Translations under genes and position numbers: made by a program
The notes under the pieces: generated by a model
Databases searched by the model: none
Told to the model about the DNA's origin: nothing
What the model saw: the letters and a program-made list of their open reading frames with translations, nothing else
Shown: positions 27,383-35,600 of the stretch, one piece after another
Layout of the letters: each line of letters starts with the position of its first letter
How positions within the stretch are numbered: position 1 is the stretch's first letter
Assembly: GCA_963751615.1 (NCBI GenBank)
Contig: CAVVVG010000006.1
Location: forward strand, 558,001 to 622,000
DNA length: 64,000 nucleotides
Reading direction: 5' to 3'
Origin: Palsa-892 sp963751615
GTDB taxonomy: Bacteria; Pseudomonadota; Alphaproteobacteria; Rhizobiales; Xanthobacteraceae

Positions 27383-28093
27383 TCAGCACTTCTTCGTCGC
27401 AATCCATTTTCGCCAACCTTCCGCGCGCAGGTCGCAGGCCGGACATTTGCCGCAGCCATAGCCCCATTTCTGCCTATGTGTGCGGTCGCCTAGATAGCAG
27501 CTATGCGTCTCCTCAACCACGAGTTCGACGAGCGCATCACCACCGAGTTCATGAGCAAGCGCAAAAGTCGCCGCCTTATCGATCCACATCAAAGGTGTAT
27601 GCACAACAAAGCGCCGATCCATCCCGAGGCCCAGCGCGAGCTGCATCGCCTTGATCGTGTCGTCGCGGCAATCGGGATAGCCGGAATAATCCGTTTCGCA
27701 CATTCCGGCAACGAGATGCTTCGCGCCGCGCCGGTAGGCAAGCGCGCCTGCAAACGATAAAAAAATCAGATTTCGGCCTGGCACGAAGGTTGTCGGCAAA
27801 CCGTCCTCGCCGAACTCGATTTCGAGTTCGCGTGTGAGCGCCGTGTCGGAGATGGCGGCAAGCGAATCGAGTTTTATGACACGATCCTCACCGAGCCGCT
27901 TTTTCCAGTCCGGTTTCAGCGCCGCAAGTTTTTCGCGAATTTTTGGCCGCACGTCGAGTTCAATATAATGCCTCTGTCCGTAATCGAAGCCGATCGTTTC
28001 CACACAAAAAAAACGTTCAAGCGCCCAAGCGAGACAAACCGTCGAATCTTGTCCGCCAGAAAAAAGCACAAGAGCCTTTTCCTGCTCAATCAT
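27383..28093 (-). CDS. queC: 7-cyano-7-deazaguanine synthase (preQ0 synthase)
   Basis: 236 residues. The PP-loop FSGGQDSTVCL near residue 11 binds ATP, and the C-terminal cysteine set in HSCYLGDRTH and GCGKCPAC binds Zn. It converts 7-carboxy-7-deazaguanine to preQ0 in queuosine synthesis. No queD, queE or queF is in the window. No preQ1 riboswitch was found upstream; instead a short hairpin abuts the start codon. Confidence 0.95.
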   Translation of the reverse strand: MIEQEKALVLFSGGQDSTVCLAWALERFFCVETIGFDYGQRHYIELDVRPKIREKLAALKPDWKKRLGEDRVIKLDSLAAISDTALTRELEIEFGEDGLPTTFVPGRNLIFLSFAGALAYRRGAKHLVAGMCETDYSGYPDCRDDTIKAMQLALGLGMDRRFVVHTPLMWIDKAATFALAHELGGDALVELVVEETHSCYLGDRTHRQKWGYGCGKCPACDLRAEGWRKWIATKKC

Positions 28094-28096
28094 GCG

Positions 28097-28120
28097 TGAA
28101 CCGAAAATCCGCGCGGTTCA
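28097..28120 (-). promoter_or_regulatory. Hairpin abutting the queC start codon
   Basis: TGAACCG and CGGTTCA form a 7-bp inverted repeat around a 10-base loop, ending three bases before the queC ATG. It covers the position where a ribosome site would lie and could modulate translation. Significance is uncertain. Confidence 0.3.
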
Positions 28121-28212
28121 TTTCCTAGCTCCATAGTCAAGAATTTTTTTGGCCGTCGAGAACCCTTCATAAGTATCTGGTAGGTCCGATTCAGTCGCGC
28201 TTCCCACACGTT

Positions 28213-28461
28213 TTATCCGCGCATGCTGCAATTAGTCATGTCGTAGTTCGAGAGATCATCGCCCTTTTCAAGGCGTGAATTGGCGATAATGCCGATGCAT
28301 TTATCGAGATCCTTACGTACCTTCGTGTTATCGACGATACATTCTTCGGTCATTGCCTGATTTTTCGGTTCAGATGAATAGCTGGCAGCGCCTGCCAACC
28401 CGCTAGCGGAGACAAGGGACCAACTGGCAAATGCCAACAAAAACGTTCGCATGCAGATCAT
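28213..28461 (-). CDS. Small exported hypothetical protein
   Basis: 82 residues. The signal peptide (MRTFLLAFASWSLVSASGLA) ends near LAGAAS. The mature part of about 55 residues has three Cys (EECIVD, KCIGII, NCSMRG). Its ATG at 28461 overlaps the TGA of the LprI-like gene upstream by four bases, so the two are translationally coupled. The function is unknown; it may act with the LprI-like protein. Confidence 0.65.
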   Translation of the reverse strand: MICMRTFLLAFASWSLVSASGLAGAASYSSEPKNQAMTEECIVDNTKVRKDLDKCIGIIANSRLEKGDDLSNYDMTNCSMRG

Positions 28462-28943
28462 ACACGCTGCAAAAAGGCGAGCAGGAACGCGCGGCGTGCT
28501 GTCTCGCGTAGCTGGCAAGCCGCCGTCATCGGCACTGACATCGAGCCGTGAATTTTATACCAGTAAAAATCGCAGGTCGTGTCGCGGAAGGCAATCCACG
28601 CTCGTTGCATCTCCTTAAGCTTGCCCCGGTCTTTTTTGTCGTCGATCGCGTCCATTAGATCCTTGTAATTTTCATTCAAGATCGTGTCCCAAATAATCGT
28701 CTCGATCCGATAGCAATCGGCCGTGCCAAGATTGGAATTATTTTTCTCGATACAGGGCTCAGCTACGAGCTTGAAGGAGCATTCCTCTTCGCCTTTTCCG
28801 TCATCGGGATGCTTCTGTGAGCAGTCGCGGACGAGTTTGATTTCCTGCGCGGTAGGTTTTCGGGTCTGGGCATGGCATTCAATAGCGGCGGCTAAAGAGA
28901 AAATTAGTGCGATGTTGAAGATCGAAAGAATTCGATCAAACAT
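28458..28943 (-). CDS. LprI-like (DUF1311) exported protein
   Basis: 161 residues. The signal peptide ends near IECHAQ. The mature part has the DUF1311/LprI helical layout with paired Cys: DCSQKHP, ECSFKL, PCIEKN, DCYRIE, then LNENYKDLMDAIDDKKD and the hallmark LKEMQRAWIAFRDTTCDFYW, ending in AACQLRETARRAFLL. Some LprI proteins inhibit lysozyme; others have unknown roles. Envelope defence is therefore possible but not shown. Confidence 0.82.
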   Translation of the reverse strand: MFDRILSIFNIALIFSLAAAIECHAQTRKPTAQEIKLVRDCSQKHPDDGKGEEECSFKLVAEPCIEKNNSNLGTADCYRIETIIWDTILNENYKDLMDAIDDKKDRGKLKEMQRAWIAFRDTTCDFYWYKIHGSMSVPMTAACQLRETARRAFLLAFLQRV

Positions 28944-28953
28944 TAGTTGCTCC

Positions 28954-30123
28954 CTACTTCGTCTTCTCGAAAATCTCGCGTCCGATCAAGAGTCGCCGGA
29001 TCTCGCTGGTTCCCGCTCCGATTTCATAAAGTTTCGCATCACGCAGCAGTCGTCCGGTCGGAAATTCGTTGATATAACCGTTACCGCCAAGCAGCTGCAC
29101 GGCATCGAGTGCAATCTGTGTCGCCTTTTCCGCCGCGAATAGGATTGCGCCCGCGGCATCTTCGCGTGTCGTCGCCCCGCGGTCGCACGCGCGCGCGACC
29201 GTATAGACATAAGCCCGCGCCGCATTCATCAGCACATACATATCAGCGACTTTCGCCTGCACAAGCTGGAACGTGCCGATCGGCTGGCCGAATTGTTTGC
29301 GCTCGTGAACATATGGCAGCACCGCGTCCATACACGCCTGCATGATGCCGAGCGGTCCAGCGGCGAGCACTGCGCGCTCGTAATCAAGGCCGGACATCAG
29401 CACCTTTACGCCCTCGCCAATCTCACCGACGACATTCTCCGCCGGCACTTCGCAATCCTGAAACACAAGCTCGCAGGTATCGGAACCACGCATACCGAGT
29501 TTGTCGAGCTTCTGGGCGGCGGAAAATCCTTTCATATCCTTTTCTATGATGAACGCGGTAATTCCTCGTGGCCCAGCTGCCGGATCGGTTTTAGCGTATA
29601 CGATTAGCGTGTCGGCGATCGGACCGTTGGTGATCCACATTTTGTTTCCGTTCAGCACAAAGCGATCGCCCTTCTTGTCGGCGCGTGTTGTCATACCGAC
29701 AACATCGGAACCCGCGCCTGTTTCGGACATCGCAAGTGCGCCGACATGCTCGCCGGAAATCAGCTTCGGAAGATATTTTCTTTTTTGGGCATCGTTGCCA
29801 TTACGGCGAAGCTGGTTTACCGCCAAATTTGAATGCGCGCCGTAGGAAAGCCCGACCGCCGCCGAGCCCCGACTGATCTCCTCCATCGCGACGCAATGCT
29901 CGAGATAGCCGAGACCAGCACCGCCATATTCTTCTTCGACCGTAATGCCGAGCACGCCAAGTTCGCCGAGTTTCGGCCACAGGTCCCGTGGAAACTGATT
30001 GGTCCGGTCAATTTCGTTAGCTCGCGGTGCAATGTGATCATCGGAAAACGAGCGCGCAGATTCGCGCAACATATTAGCGGTTTCGCCGAGATCAAAATCG
30101 AGCCCCTGCCAGCTGTTGCGCAT
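28954..30123 (-). CDS. ivd: Isovaleryl-CoA dehydrogenase
   Basis: 389-residue FAD acyl-CoA dehydrogenase. The blocks GITVEEEYGGAGLGYLEHC, GLSYGAHSNLAVNQL, KMWITNGP and YEIGAGTSEIRRLLIGRE are conserved. The Glu in GLDYERAVLAAGPLG is at the position used as catalytic base by isovaleryl-CoA dehydrogenases rather than the C-terminal Glu of other family members. The enzyme passes electrons to ETF in the third step of leucine breakdown. Its partners mccB and mccA lie 8-20 kb away on the same strand. The thioesterase gene at 30.1 kb lies 9 bases upstream, likely in one transcript. Confidence 0.9.
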   Translation of the reverse strand: MRNSWQGLDFDLGETANMLRESARSFSDDHIAPRANEIDRTNQFPRDLWPKLGELGVLGITVEEEYGGAGLGYLEHCVAMEEISRGSAAVGLSYGAHSNLAVNQLRRNGNDAQKRKYLPKLISGEHVGALAMSETGAGSDVVGMTTRADKKGDRFVLNGNKMWITNGPIADTLIVYAKTDPAAGPRGITAFIIEKDMKGFSAAQKLDKLGMRGSDTCELVFQDCEVPAENVVGEIGEGVKVLMSGLDYERAVLAAGPLGIMQACMDAVLPYVHERKQFGQPIGTFQLVQAKVADMYVLMNAARAYVYTVARACDRGATTREDAAGAILFAAEKATQIALDAVQLLGGNGYINEFPTGRLLRDAKLYEIGAGTSEIRRLLIGREIFEKTK

Positions 30124-30132
30124 CGTCCTCGC

Positions 30133-30603
30133 CTATTGGCTGTTTCTGATTTCGTCCGGCACGCCATCAAGGCACATCATCGTCGTCAGCATCTTCGCGA
30201 TCAAGTTTCGCTTGCCGCCAATTTCCGCCTCGATATCGCACTCCACGATATGAAGGGTTTTTCCCGGTTTCAAAACCTTGCCGGTCGCGATGAATAGCTC
30301 TCCGATTGCCGGATCCAGAATATTAATCTTATATTCGACTCCAAGCACCGAGGAATTCGGCGGCATCAACGAAAACGCCGCATACCCGGCGGCATTGGCG
30401 GCAATGGTAGTAACAAGGCCACCGTGCAAAAAGCCGTTTTGCTGAAGTAAATCGCCGCGAAACGGCAAGACGATGACGCAATGACCGGGCGAAAGCGCCA
30501 TGATCCGCGCGTCAATCGTCTTCATGAACGTTTGGCGCGCGAAGCTCGCGCGCACTTTCCCGTCCCAATCCGGATCGCGCGGCTCCAGCTTTCTTACGGC
30601 CAT
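30133..30603 (-). CDS. PaaI-type hotdog thioesterase
   Basis: 156 residues with the hotdog fold: LPFRGDLLQQNGFLHGGLVT carries the HGG motif and catalytic Asn/Asp region, followed by GVEYKINILDPAIG and ECDIEAEIGGK. It hydrolyses acyl-CoA thioesters; its place directly before ivd suggests housekeeping of branched acyl-CoA. ATG 30603 is preferred; an in-frame start lies at 30624. Confidence 0.85.
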   Translation of the reverse strand: MAVRKLEPRDPDWDGKVRASFARQTFMKTIDARIMALSPGHCVIVLPFRGDLLQQNGFLHGGLVTTIAANAAGYAAFSLMPPNSSVLGVEYKINILDPAIGELFIATGKVLKPGKTLHIVECDIEAEIGGKRNLIAKMLTTMMCLDGVPDEIRNSQ

Positions 30604-30754
30604 AAACGCCTCACTTTGGACCACTCAAAAGCCAGCCTAGATCGGCGCGGTCAATCGTCAACTAAAACAGATCATATTATCGAGCAAAGTTGTGAGTTTG
30701 GCGTGTCAGGCCGACGTTAGCCATGCGGCATCTTCATCATCGCGTTGGTCTGTT

Positions 30755-32182
30755 TTAGGCAAGGCCAAACCAAACCGTCGCAATCGCAAGAAACGAAAAG
30801 AAACCCACCACATCGGTGACGGTCGTAATGAGTGCGCTCGATGCAATCGCCGGGTCAAAGCGCAGGCGGTAAAGAGCGAGCGGGACCAATACACCGCCAA
30901 GCGCTGCCGCCAACAAATTGCAGATCATCGCAAGCCCAATCACGACTCCAAGCCCCGGCGTCTTGAACCAGGCGAACGCTGCGACACCAGTTATCACCGC
31001 GAAAGCCAGCCCATTGACTAATCCGACAAGTAGTTCGCGGACAATGACCCGCACGGCATTAGCGGAACTCAGCTCGCGCGTGGCAAGTGCGCGTACCACT
31101 ACAGTCATCGTCTGAGTCGTTGCATTACCGCCCTGGCTCGCAACGATCGGAGCCAGCACAGCAAGCGCGACCATCTTTTGCAGTTCGCCCTCAAACATGC
31201 CGAGTACGGACGAAGCAAGAAACGCGGTGGCCAGATTCACCAGCAGCCAATTGAAGCGTCCGCGCGTAATCCGCCAGAACGGATCAAACAATTGTTCGTC
31301 CGGCTTCACTCCGCCGAGCGCCTTGATGTCTTCGCCCGCTTCTTCCTCAATGACGTCCACGACGTCATCGACCGTCAGTACACCCACGAGGCGGATTTGC
31401 TCGTCCACTACCGGCGCCGATACCATGTTATAACGTTCAAATAGCCGCGCGGCGTCTTCCTTATCATCGGTTGCACGAACCGTTTCGCGGTCCAGGCCCA
31501 TAATGTCGGAGACTGGTATTGGTCTTTGCGTTCGCAACAGCTTGTCGAGTGGTACTGCACCGACATAGTGTTGCGATGAATCGATGACATAAATTTCGTA
31601 GAAATCATCGGGCAGATTTCTATTTTCGCGGAGATAATCGATGGTGTGACCCACAGTCCAGTCGGGTCCTACGGAAACGAATTCGGTCTGCATCAAGCGA
31701 CCGACGCTGTCCTCCGGATAATCCAGACTTTTCTTCAGCGCGGATCGTTCAGAAGGCGGCAGCGCTTCGAGAATTTCGGTCTGTTCTTGCTTCGTCAGAT
31801 CTTCGAGAATTTTTACTGCGTCGTCGGATTCCAGAACCCGAACGCCTTCCGCCACCGTCTCGGGCGGAAGTTCCTCCAGAATTTCCTCGCGTACTGTGTC
31901 GTCAACTTCGGTCAGCGCGGTAAAGTCAAAATCTTCACCGAGTAACTCAACGAGGCCAGGGCGGTCTTCTGCCTCAAGCGCCGCAATAAGATCGCCGAGA
32001 TCAAACTCATGCAGGTCGGAGGCGAGCTTCCGCAATTGTTCGCGGTCGTGGGCTCGGATCGCGGTTGTTGCCGCCTTGACGAAAGCGGGCGCCACGGCAC
32101 CGTCAGCCCTACGGAATTCCGGCGGCTTTTTTCGCCTGCGACGCTTCGGTTTCGACTCTTCGACTTTGATCGGCTCGCTCAT
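30755..32182 (-). CDS. mgtE: Magnesium transporter MgtE
   Basis: 475 residues with the MgtE order: N-terminal superhelical domain (LIAALEAEDRPGLVELL), two CBS domains (VSVGPDWTVG and SDIMGLDRE), a connecting helix with DVIEEEAGEDIKALGG, and five membrane helices, including the pore block SQGGNATTQTMTVVVRAL and the GGVLVPLALYRLRFDPA segment. The cytoplasmic domains sense Mg2+ and gate the channel. A Lys/Arg-rich N-terminal stretch (KPKRRRRKKPPE) is extra. GGGGAGCG precedes ATG 32182. It is divergent from the deacetylase cluster. Confidence 0.93.
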   Translation of the reverse strand: MSEPIKVEESKPKRRRRKKPPEFRRADGAVAPAFVKAATTAIRAHDREQLRKLASDLHEFDLGDLIAALEAEDRPGLVELLGEDFDFTALTEVDDTVREEILEELPPETVAEGVRVLESDDAVKILEDLTKQEQTEILEALPPSERSALKKSLDYPEDSVGRLMQTEFVSVGPDWTVGHTIDYLRENRNLPDDFYEIYVIDSSQHYVGAVPLDKLLRTQRPIPVSDIMGLDRETVRATDDKEDAARLFERYNMVSAPVVDEQIRLVGVLTVDDVVDVIEEEAGEDIKALGGVKPDEQLFDPFWRITRGRFNWLLVNLATAFLASSVLGMFEGELQKMVALAVLAPIVASQGGNATTQTMTVVVRALATRELSSANAVRVIVRELLVGLVNGLAFAVITGVAAFAWFKTPGLGVVIGLAMICNLLAAALGGVLVPLALYRLRFDPAIASSALITTVTDVVGFFSFLAIATVWFGLA

Positions 32183-32279
32183 CGCTCCCCGTTCTTGCCG
32201 CATTGATCAAACAATGTGCTGGTTCTAGGCAGACAATGCTACACAGGCAAACTGATTTAAACTACGATACCGACGCACC

Positions 32280-33053
32280 ATGACGCTTTTTTGCCGCATC
32301 ATTACAGTTTTGCTTGCGCTTCTATGCGCGTCAGGTGCCGTCAACGCACAAACAGCGCCCTGCCGGGGAAATCCAAACGCCCTTGGCACTTCCCGTACGA
32401 TCGCTCTTGCGCCCGATGGCGTTCGGGTCGGAACCAAGCAGTTCCCAAATACGCTTGCATTAAAGCCGCGCGAGGTCGTGCTCACATTTGATGACGGCCC
32501 TCACCCCGCGACGACCGCAATCGTGCTGGCAGCTTTAGCTCATGAATGTGTAAAGGCGACTTTTTTCTTGATCGGACGGGAGGCAACTGCCCGCCCCGAT
32601 ATCGTCCGTCGCATTGCAGCCGAAGGACACACGGTCGCCTATCACAGCATGACCCACCCGATGACGCTTGCGGCGATCCCGTATCCAGCTGCCGTCGAGA
32701 ATATCGAACGGGGAATTACCGCAGTGGATCGCGCACTTGGCCACTCGGCCGCACCGTTTTTCCGCTTTCCCGGCTTTGGATCGTCGCCCGCTCTCCTCTC
32801 TTATCTCGAGCGCAAAGGATTTGCCGTTTTCGGTGCGGATCTGTGGGCAAGCGACTGGAATGTAATGACCCCCAATTTCGAGCTGGCCCTCGTGATGAAG
32901 CGCCTGGAGCAGACAGGGGGCGGCATATTCTTATTCCATGACACCCAAATTCAGACAGCCCGCATGCTCCCGGCCTTTCTTGCGGCCCTGAAAGCGGGCG
33001 GCTGGAAGGTGGCGCACGTGGTTCCCGCACAACCGGCGCGTAGCGAGAAATAA
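32280..33053 (+). CDS. Exported polysaccharide deacetylase (NodB domain), copy 1
   Basis: 257 residues. The signal peptide ends near GAVNAQ. After the shared N-terminal motif CRGNPNALGTSRTI comes a full NodB domain: VVLTFDDGP (base and metal Asp), HSMTHP (two metal His), FRFPGFG, LWASDWN and FLFHDT. It probably removes acetyl groups from a cell-wall or exopolysaccharide. It is the first of three tandem paralogues, about 35-45% alike by eye. Confidence 0.88.
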   Translation: MTLFCRIITVLLALLCASGAVNAQTAPCRGNPNALGTSRTIALAPDGVRVGTKQFPNTLALKPREVVLTFDDGPHPATTAIVLAALAHECVKATFFLIGREATARPDIVRRIAAEGHTVAYHSMTHPMTLAAIPYPAAVENIERGITAVDRALGHSAAPFFRFPGFGSSPALLSYLERKGFAVFGADLWASDWNVMTPNFELALVMKRLEQTGGGIFLFHDTQIQTARMLPAFLAALKAGGWKVAHVVPAQPARSEK

Positions 33054-33140
33054 ACCACTTTAGTGTTACGATGATATTTCCGGGCCCCCTTTCTTCCGTC
33101 GTATTTCCGGCTAGGTTAGCCGCAACAGGGGGGTAAATTC

Positions 33141-34157
33141 GTGCGCTTCAATTTGATTTGTGGCCTGTTCGCCGCGTGTTTTATCGCATGTCCGGCGTCG
33201 GCTGAGGATTGCCCAGGCAATCCGGACGCTATGGGTACATCGCGCACGATCAAGATTGACCCGAAAGAGTTTCCCTTGATCGGCGTCCATCAATACAAGC
33301 AGGTCAAGCTGCCGCTAAACGAAAAGGAATTTGTCCTCACACTGGACGATGGACCCATCTCGCCGCAGACGAAAGATGCGCTCGACTTTTTGAAGAAAGA
33401 ATGCGCCAAGGCAACATTCTTTCTGATCGGCCGCAACGTGAGGGAAAATCCGGATATCGCACGTCGTATCGCCACCGAAGGACATACGGTAGGCACCCAC
33501 ACACAAACGCATGCCTATTTGAACCGTATTTCTTACGAGCGAGCGGTGAAAGACATCGACGATGGTTTCCGCGTGGCACAGGAAGCGCTCGATCCGATCA
33601 ACATGAAAGTCGCGCCCTTCTTTCGCTTTCCAGGTTTGATCAGCACGCCAAGCCTTGAGGCTTATTTGCAATCGCACGGTATCTCGAGTGTCAGCACGGA
33701 CGTTCTGGCGAGCGACTGGTTTCATCGCCTGCAATCTAATCCGCAGGGGATTTTGCAACGCGCAGTCGCCAGGCTAGAGGAAAAAGGTTCAGGCATACTT
33801 CTCCTGCATGACGTGAAAAAAGTCACGATCGCTGCGCTTCCTGAACTCTTCAAGCGCCTGAAAGAACGCGGCTTCAAACTCGTTCACATGGTGCCAGTAG
33901 ACGGCGCCTTGCCCGTCATCCCACCTGCAACAAATCCGACCGGTACTCAGCCGCAGGTCGCCTCCAAAACGGAAAAGACCGATAAGACCGACAGATCCGA
34001 CAAGGGGAAAATAACCGAAAAAACCGCGACGGTTGGGAGAGCTGAAAGACCTCGCTTCCAACACGTCGGCTATCGCCATGCGCGGCAAACAAATCTTGCG
34101 TCGCATATGCAGCACGGAAATACCGGAACAAGAACCTTCCCCGAGGAATTCAGATAA
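33141..34157 (+). CDS. Exported polysaccharide deacetylase (NodB domain), copy 2
   Basis: 338 residues from a GTG start. The signal peptide ends near ACPASAE, then CPGNPDAMGTSRTI. NodB motifs: FVLTLDDGP (Leu in place of Phe), HTQTHA, FRFPGL, LASDWF and LLHDV, so all metal ligands are kept. The C-terminal 75 residues are a disordered extension rich in Lys/Asp/Thr (KTEKTDKTDRSDKGK), absent from copy 1, possibly wall-binding. Confidence 0.87.
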   Translation: MRFNLICGLFAACFIACPASAEDCPGNPDAMGTSRTIKIDPKEFPLIGVHQYKQVKLPLNEKEFVLTLDDGPISPQTKDALDFLKKECAKATFFLIGRNVRENPDIARRIATEGHTVGTHTQTHAYLNRISYERAVKDIDDGFRVAQEALDPINMKVAPFFRFPGLISTPSLEAYLQSHGISSVSTDVLASDWFHRLQSNPQGILQRAVARLEEKGSGILLLHDVKKVTIAALPELFKRLKERGFKLVHMVPVDGALPVIPPATNPTGTQPQVASKTEKTDKTDRSDKGKITEKTATVGRAERPRFQHVGYRHARQTNLASHMQHGNTGTRTFPEEFR

Positions 34158-34191
34158 TTTTCCATGCGCTTAATTTCGATCAGCGCGGCCA

Positions 34192-35100
34192 TTGCTGCAG
34201 AGTCTGATGGCTAGCTCTGCCATAGGGGAGGATTGTCCGGGAAATCCCGACGCAATCGGCACCTCGCGCACGATCGCAGTCAATCCGAACGAGCTCCCCC
34301 GCGTGGGTACGATGAGCTATCCGGCAGCGCTTAAGCTCGAACCGAAAGAGGTTGTGTTGACCTTCGACGACGGGCCGATGCAACCAATGTCAGCCAAAAT
34401 TCTCGAAATTCTTCGTACGGAGTGCGTGAAAGCAACTTATTTTCTCATCGGGCGGAACGCCCAGCGGTTTCCGCAATTTGTTCGTGAAATCGCAAAAGAT
34501 GGTCATACTATCGGAACGCATAGCCAAAATCATCCGCTGAATTTCAACGTCATTTCGTTCGATCGCGGCGTGCGCGAGATCGAAGATGGGATCGTTTCTG
34601 TCGCGCAAACAATGGAGCCCGCTGGCGTCAAGCCGATGCCGTGGTTTCGTTTCCCAGGATTCAAGAATACTGCGGCGCTTGATAATTACCTCAAATCTCG
34701 TCACATCGTAGTCGTGGGCGCAGACTTTCCAGCCGATGACTGGTTTCCGGCGCTGCGGGATCGTCCGGATGTGGTGCTTGCCCGCGCTATGTCCCGCCTA
34801 CAAGCCAAAGGCCGAGGAATTCTTCTGCTGCATGACGTACAGCCTGTCACGGTGTTGATACTACCAAAACTGTTGAGAGAATTGAAAGCAAAAGGCTATC
34901 GCATCGTGCAAATGGTGCCCGCCGATGCGACGCCCGCGCAACCTTCTCCCGTTTTTGTCTCCCAGTCGACGACGGAATCGAAACCTGCTCCGATGCGCCA
35001 CGCGCTTGCTCGCCGGGACCGCCGCGTCCCAACACAAGTTGCCGCGAAATCTTCATGGATCTCATGGCCGAAGTTTTTCGAACGGCACGAGGTCCGATAA
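34192..35100 (+). CDS. Polysaccharide deacetylase (NodB domain), copy 3, signal peptide out of frame
   Basis: 302 residues as read from a TTG; the domain is intact: CPGNPDAIGTSRTI, VVLTFDDGP, HSQNHP, FRFPGF, FPADDWF, LLHDV, plus a basic Pro/Ser-rich tail. No signal peptide is in this frame. An ATG at 34164 begins MRLISISAA in another frame; removing one base near 34191 would fuse it to LLQSLMASSAIGED and give a normal signal peptide like those of copies 1 and 2. Either export is lost, or the base is a sequence error. Confidence 0.8.
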   Translation: MLQSLMASSAIGEDCPGNPDAIGTSRTIAVNPNELPRVGTMSYPAALKLEPKEVVLTFDDGPMQPMSAKILEILRTECVKATYFLIGRNAQRFPQFVREIAKDGHTIGTHSQNHPLNFNVISFDRGVREIEDGIVSVAQTMEPAGVKPMPWFRFPGFKNTAALDNYLKSRHIVVVGADFPADDWFPALRDRPDVVLARAMSRLQAKGRGILLLHDVQPVTVLILPKLLRELKAKGYRIVQMVPADATPAQPSPVFVSQSTTESKPAPMRHALARRDRRVPTQVAAKSSWISWPKFFERHEVR

Positions 35101-35105
35101 ATCAA

Positions 35106-35130
35106 AAACGGCGGCCTGTGGCCGCCGTTT
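35106..35130. terminator. Bidirectional rho-independent terminator
   Basis: AAACGGCGGCC, TGT, GGCCGCCGTTT: an 11-bp perfect stem. On the plus strand it ends the deacetylase operon with CTATTTT after the stem; on the minus strand it ends the tRNA-Leu transcript with a T run. Confidence 0.88.
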
Positions 35131-35148
35131 CTATTTTCAGATTGTCCT

Positions 35149-35233
35149 TGGTGCGGCCGAGAAGACTCGAACTTCCATGGGTTGCCCCGCTAGCACCTCA
35201 AGCTAGTGCGTCTACCAATTCCGCCACGGCCGC
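35149..35233 (-). tRNA. tRNA-Leu (anticodon GAG)
   Basis: 85 nt including an encoded CCA. The acceptor stem GCGGCCG/CGGCCGC is perfect. The D arm reads GTGGCGGAATTGGTAGACGC, typical of class II leucine tRNAs; the anticodon stem CTAGC/GCTAG holds loop TTGAGGT with GAG; a short variable arm and a GTTCGAGTC T-loop follow. Confidence 0.95.
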
Positions 35234-35600
35234 TAAGGAAATGTTTCGAGAAAGGCATGCCTATCCGAGGCGGCATGTAACAAATCGCAAGCGTGGCCTC
35301 AAGGGCCGAGGGCCTAAAACCACGCCGCTGCCTCTTGGCGGGGATATAGCTAGGCACCGCTACACCAATGCGGTTGCCATTGATCGAAACACGCCTTTGG
35401 CGACCCACGTGTTGTTCGCGAGCATTGTAATCTCATCGTCATCGTTCGCCTCAAATTCAATGATCACGCCGCTGCCTAAACCGCAACATTTGATGGATAG
35501 GCATTGTGGTGGCGCCGAGAACGATCGAAATATCGCAGTTGACTTGGTCGATCGCCGACAAGACGACCCCGCGCAAAAGCCTTATAAAGTAGCCATACCT
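35234..35600. other. Intergenic region between tRNA-Leu and lipB
   Basis: About 365 bases. The lipB frame is open across it, but the residues do not match LipB and lack a start with a ribosome site. It should hold promoters for the tRNA (minus) and lipB (plus). I see no repeat or RNA gene. Confidence 0.5.

Noticed and set aside
28094..28212. preQ1 riboswitch upstream of queC
   Set aside because: No conserved preQ1 pseudoknot pattern or A-rich tail; only a simple hairpin is present.
35055..35600. N-terminal extension of LipB through the tRNA-Leu gene
   Set aside because: The frame is open by chance; it crosses a tRNA on the other strand and the residues do not match LipB.
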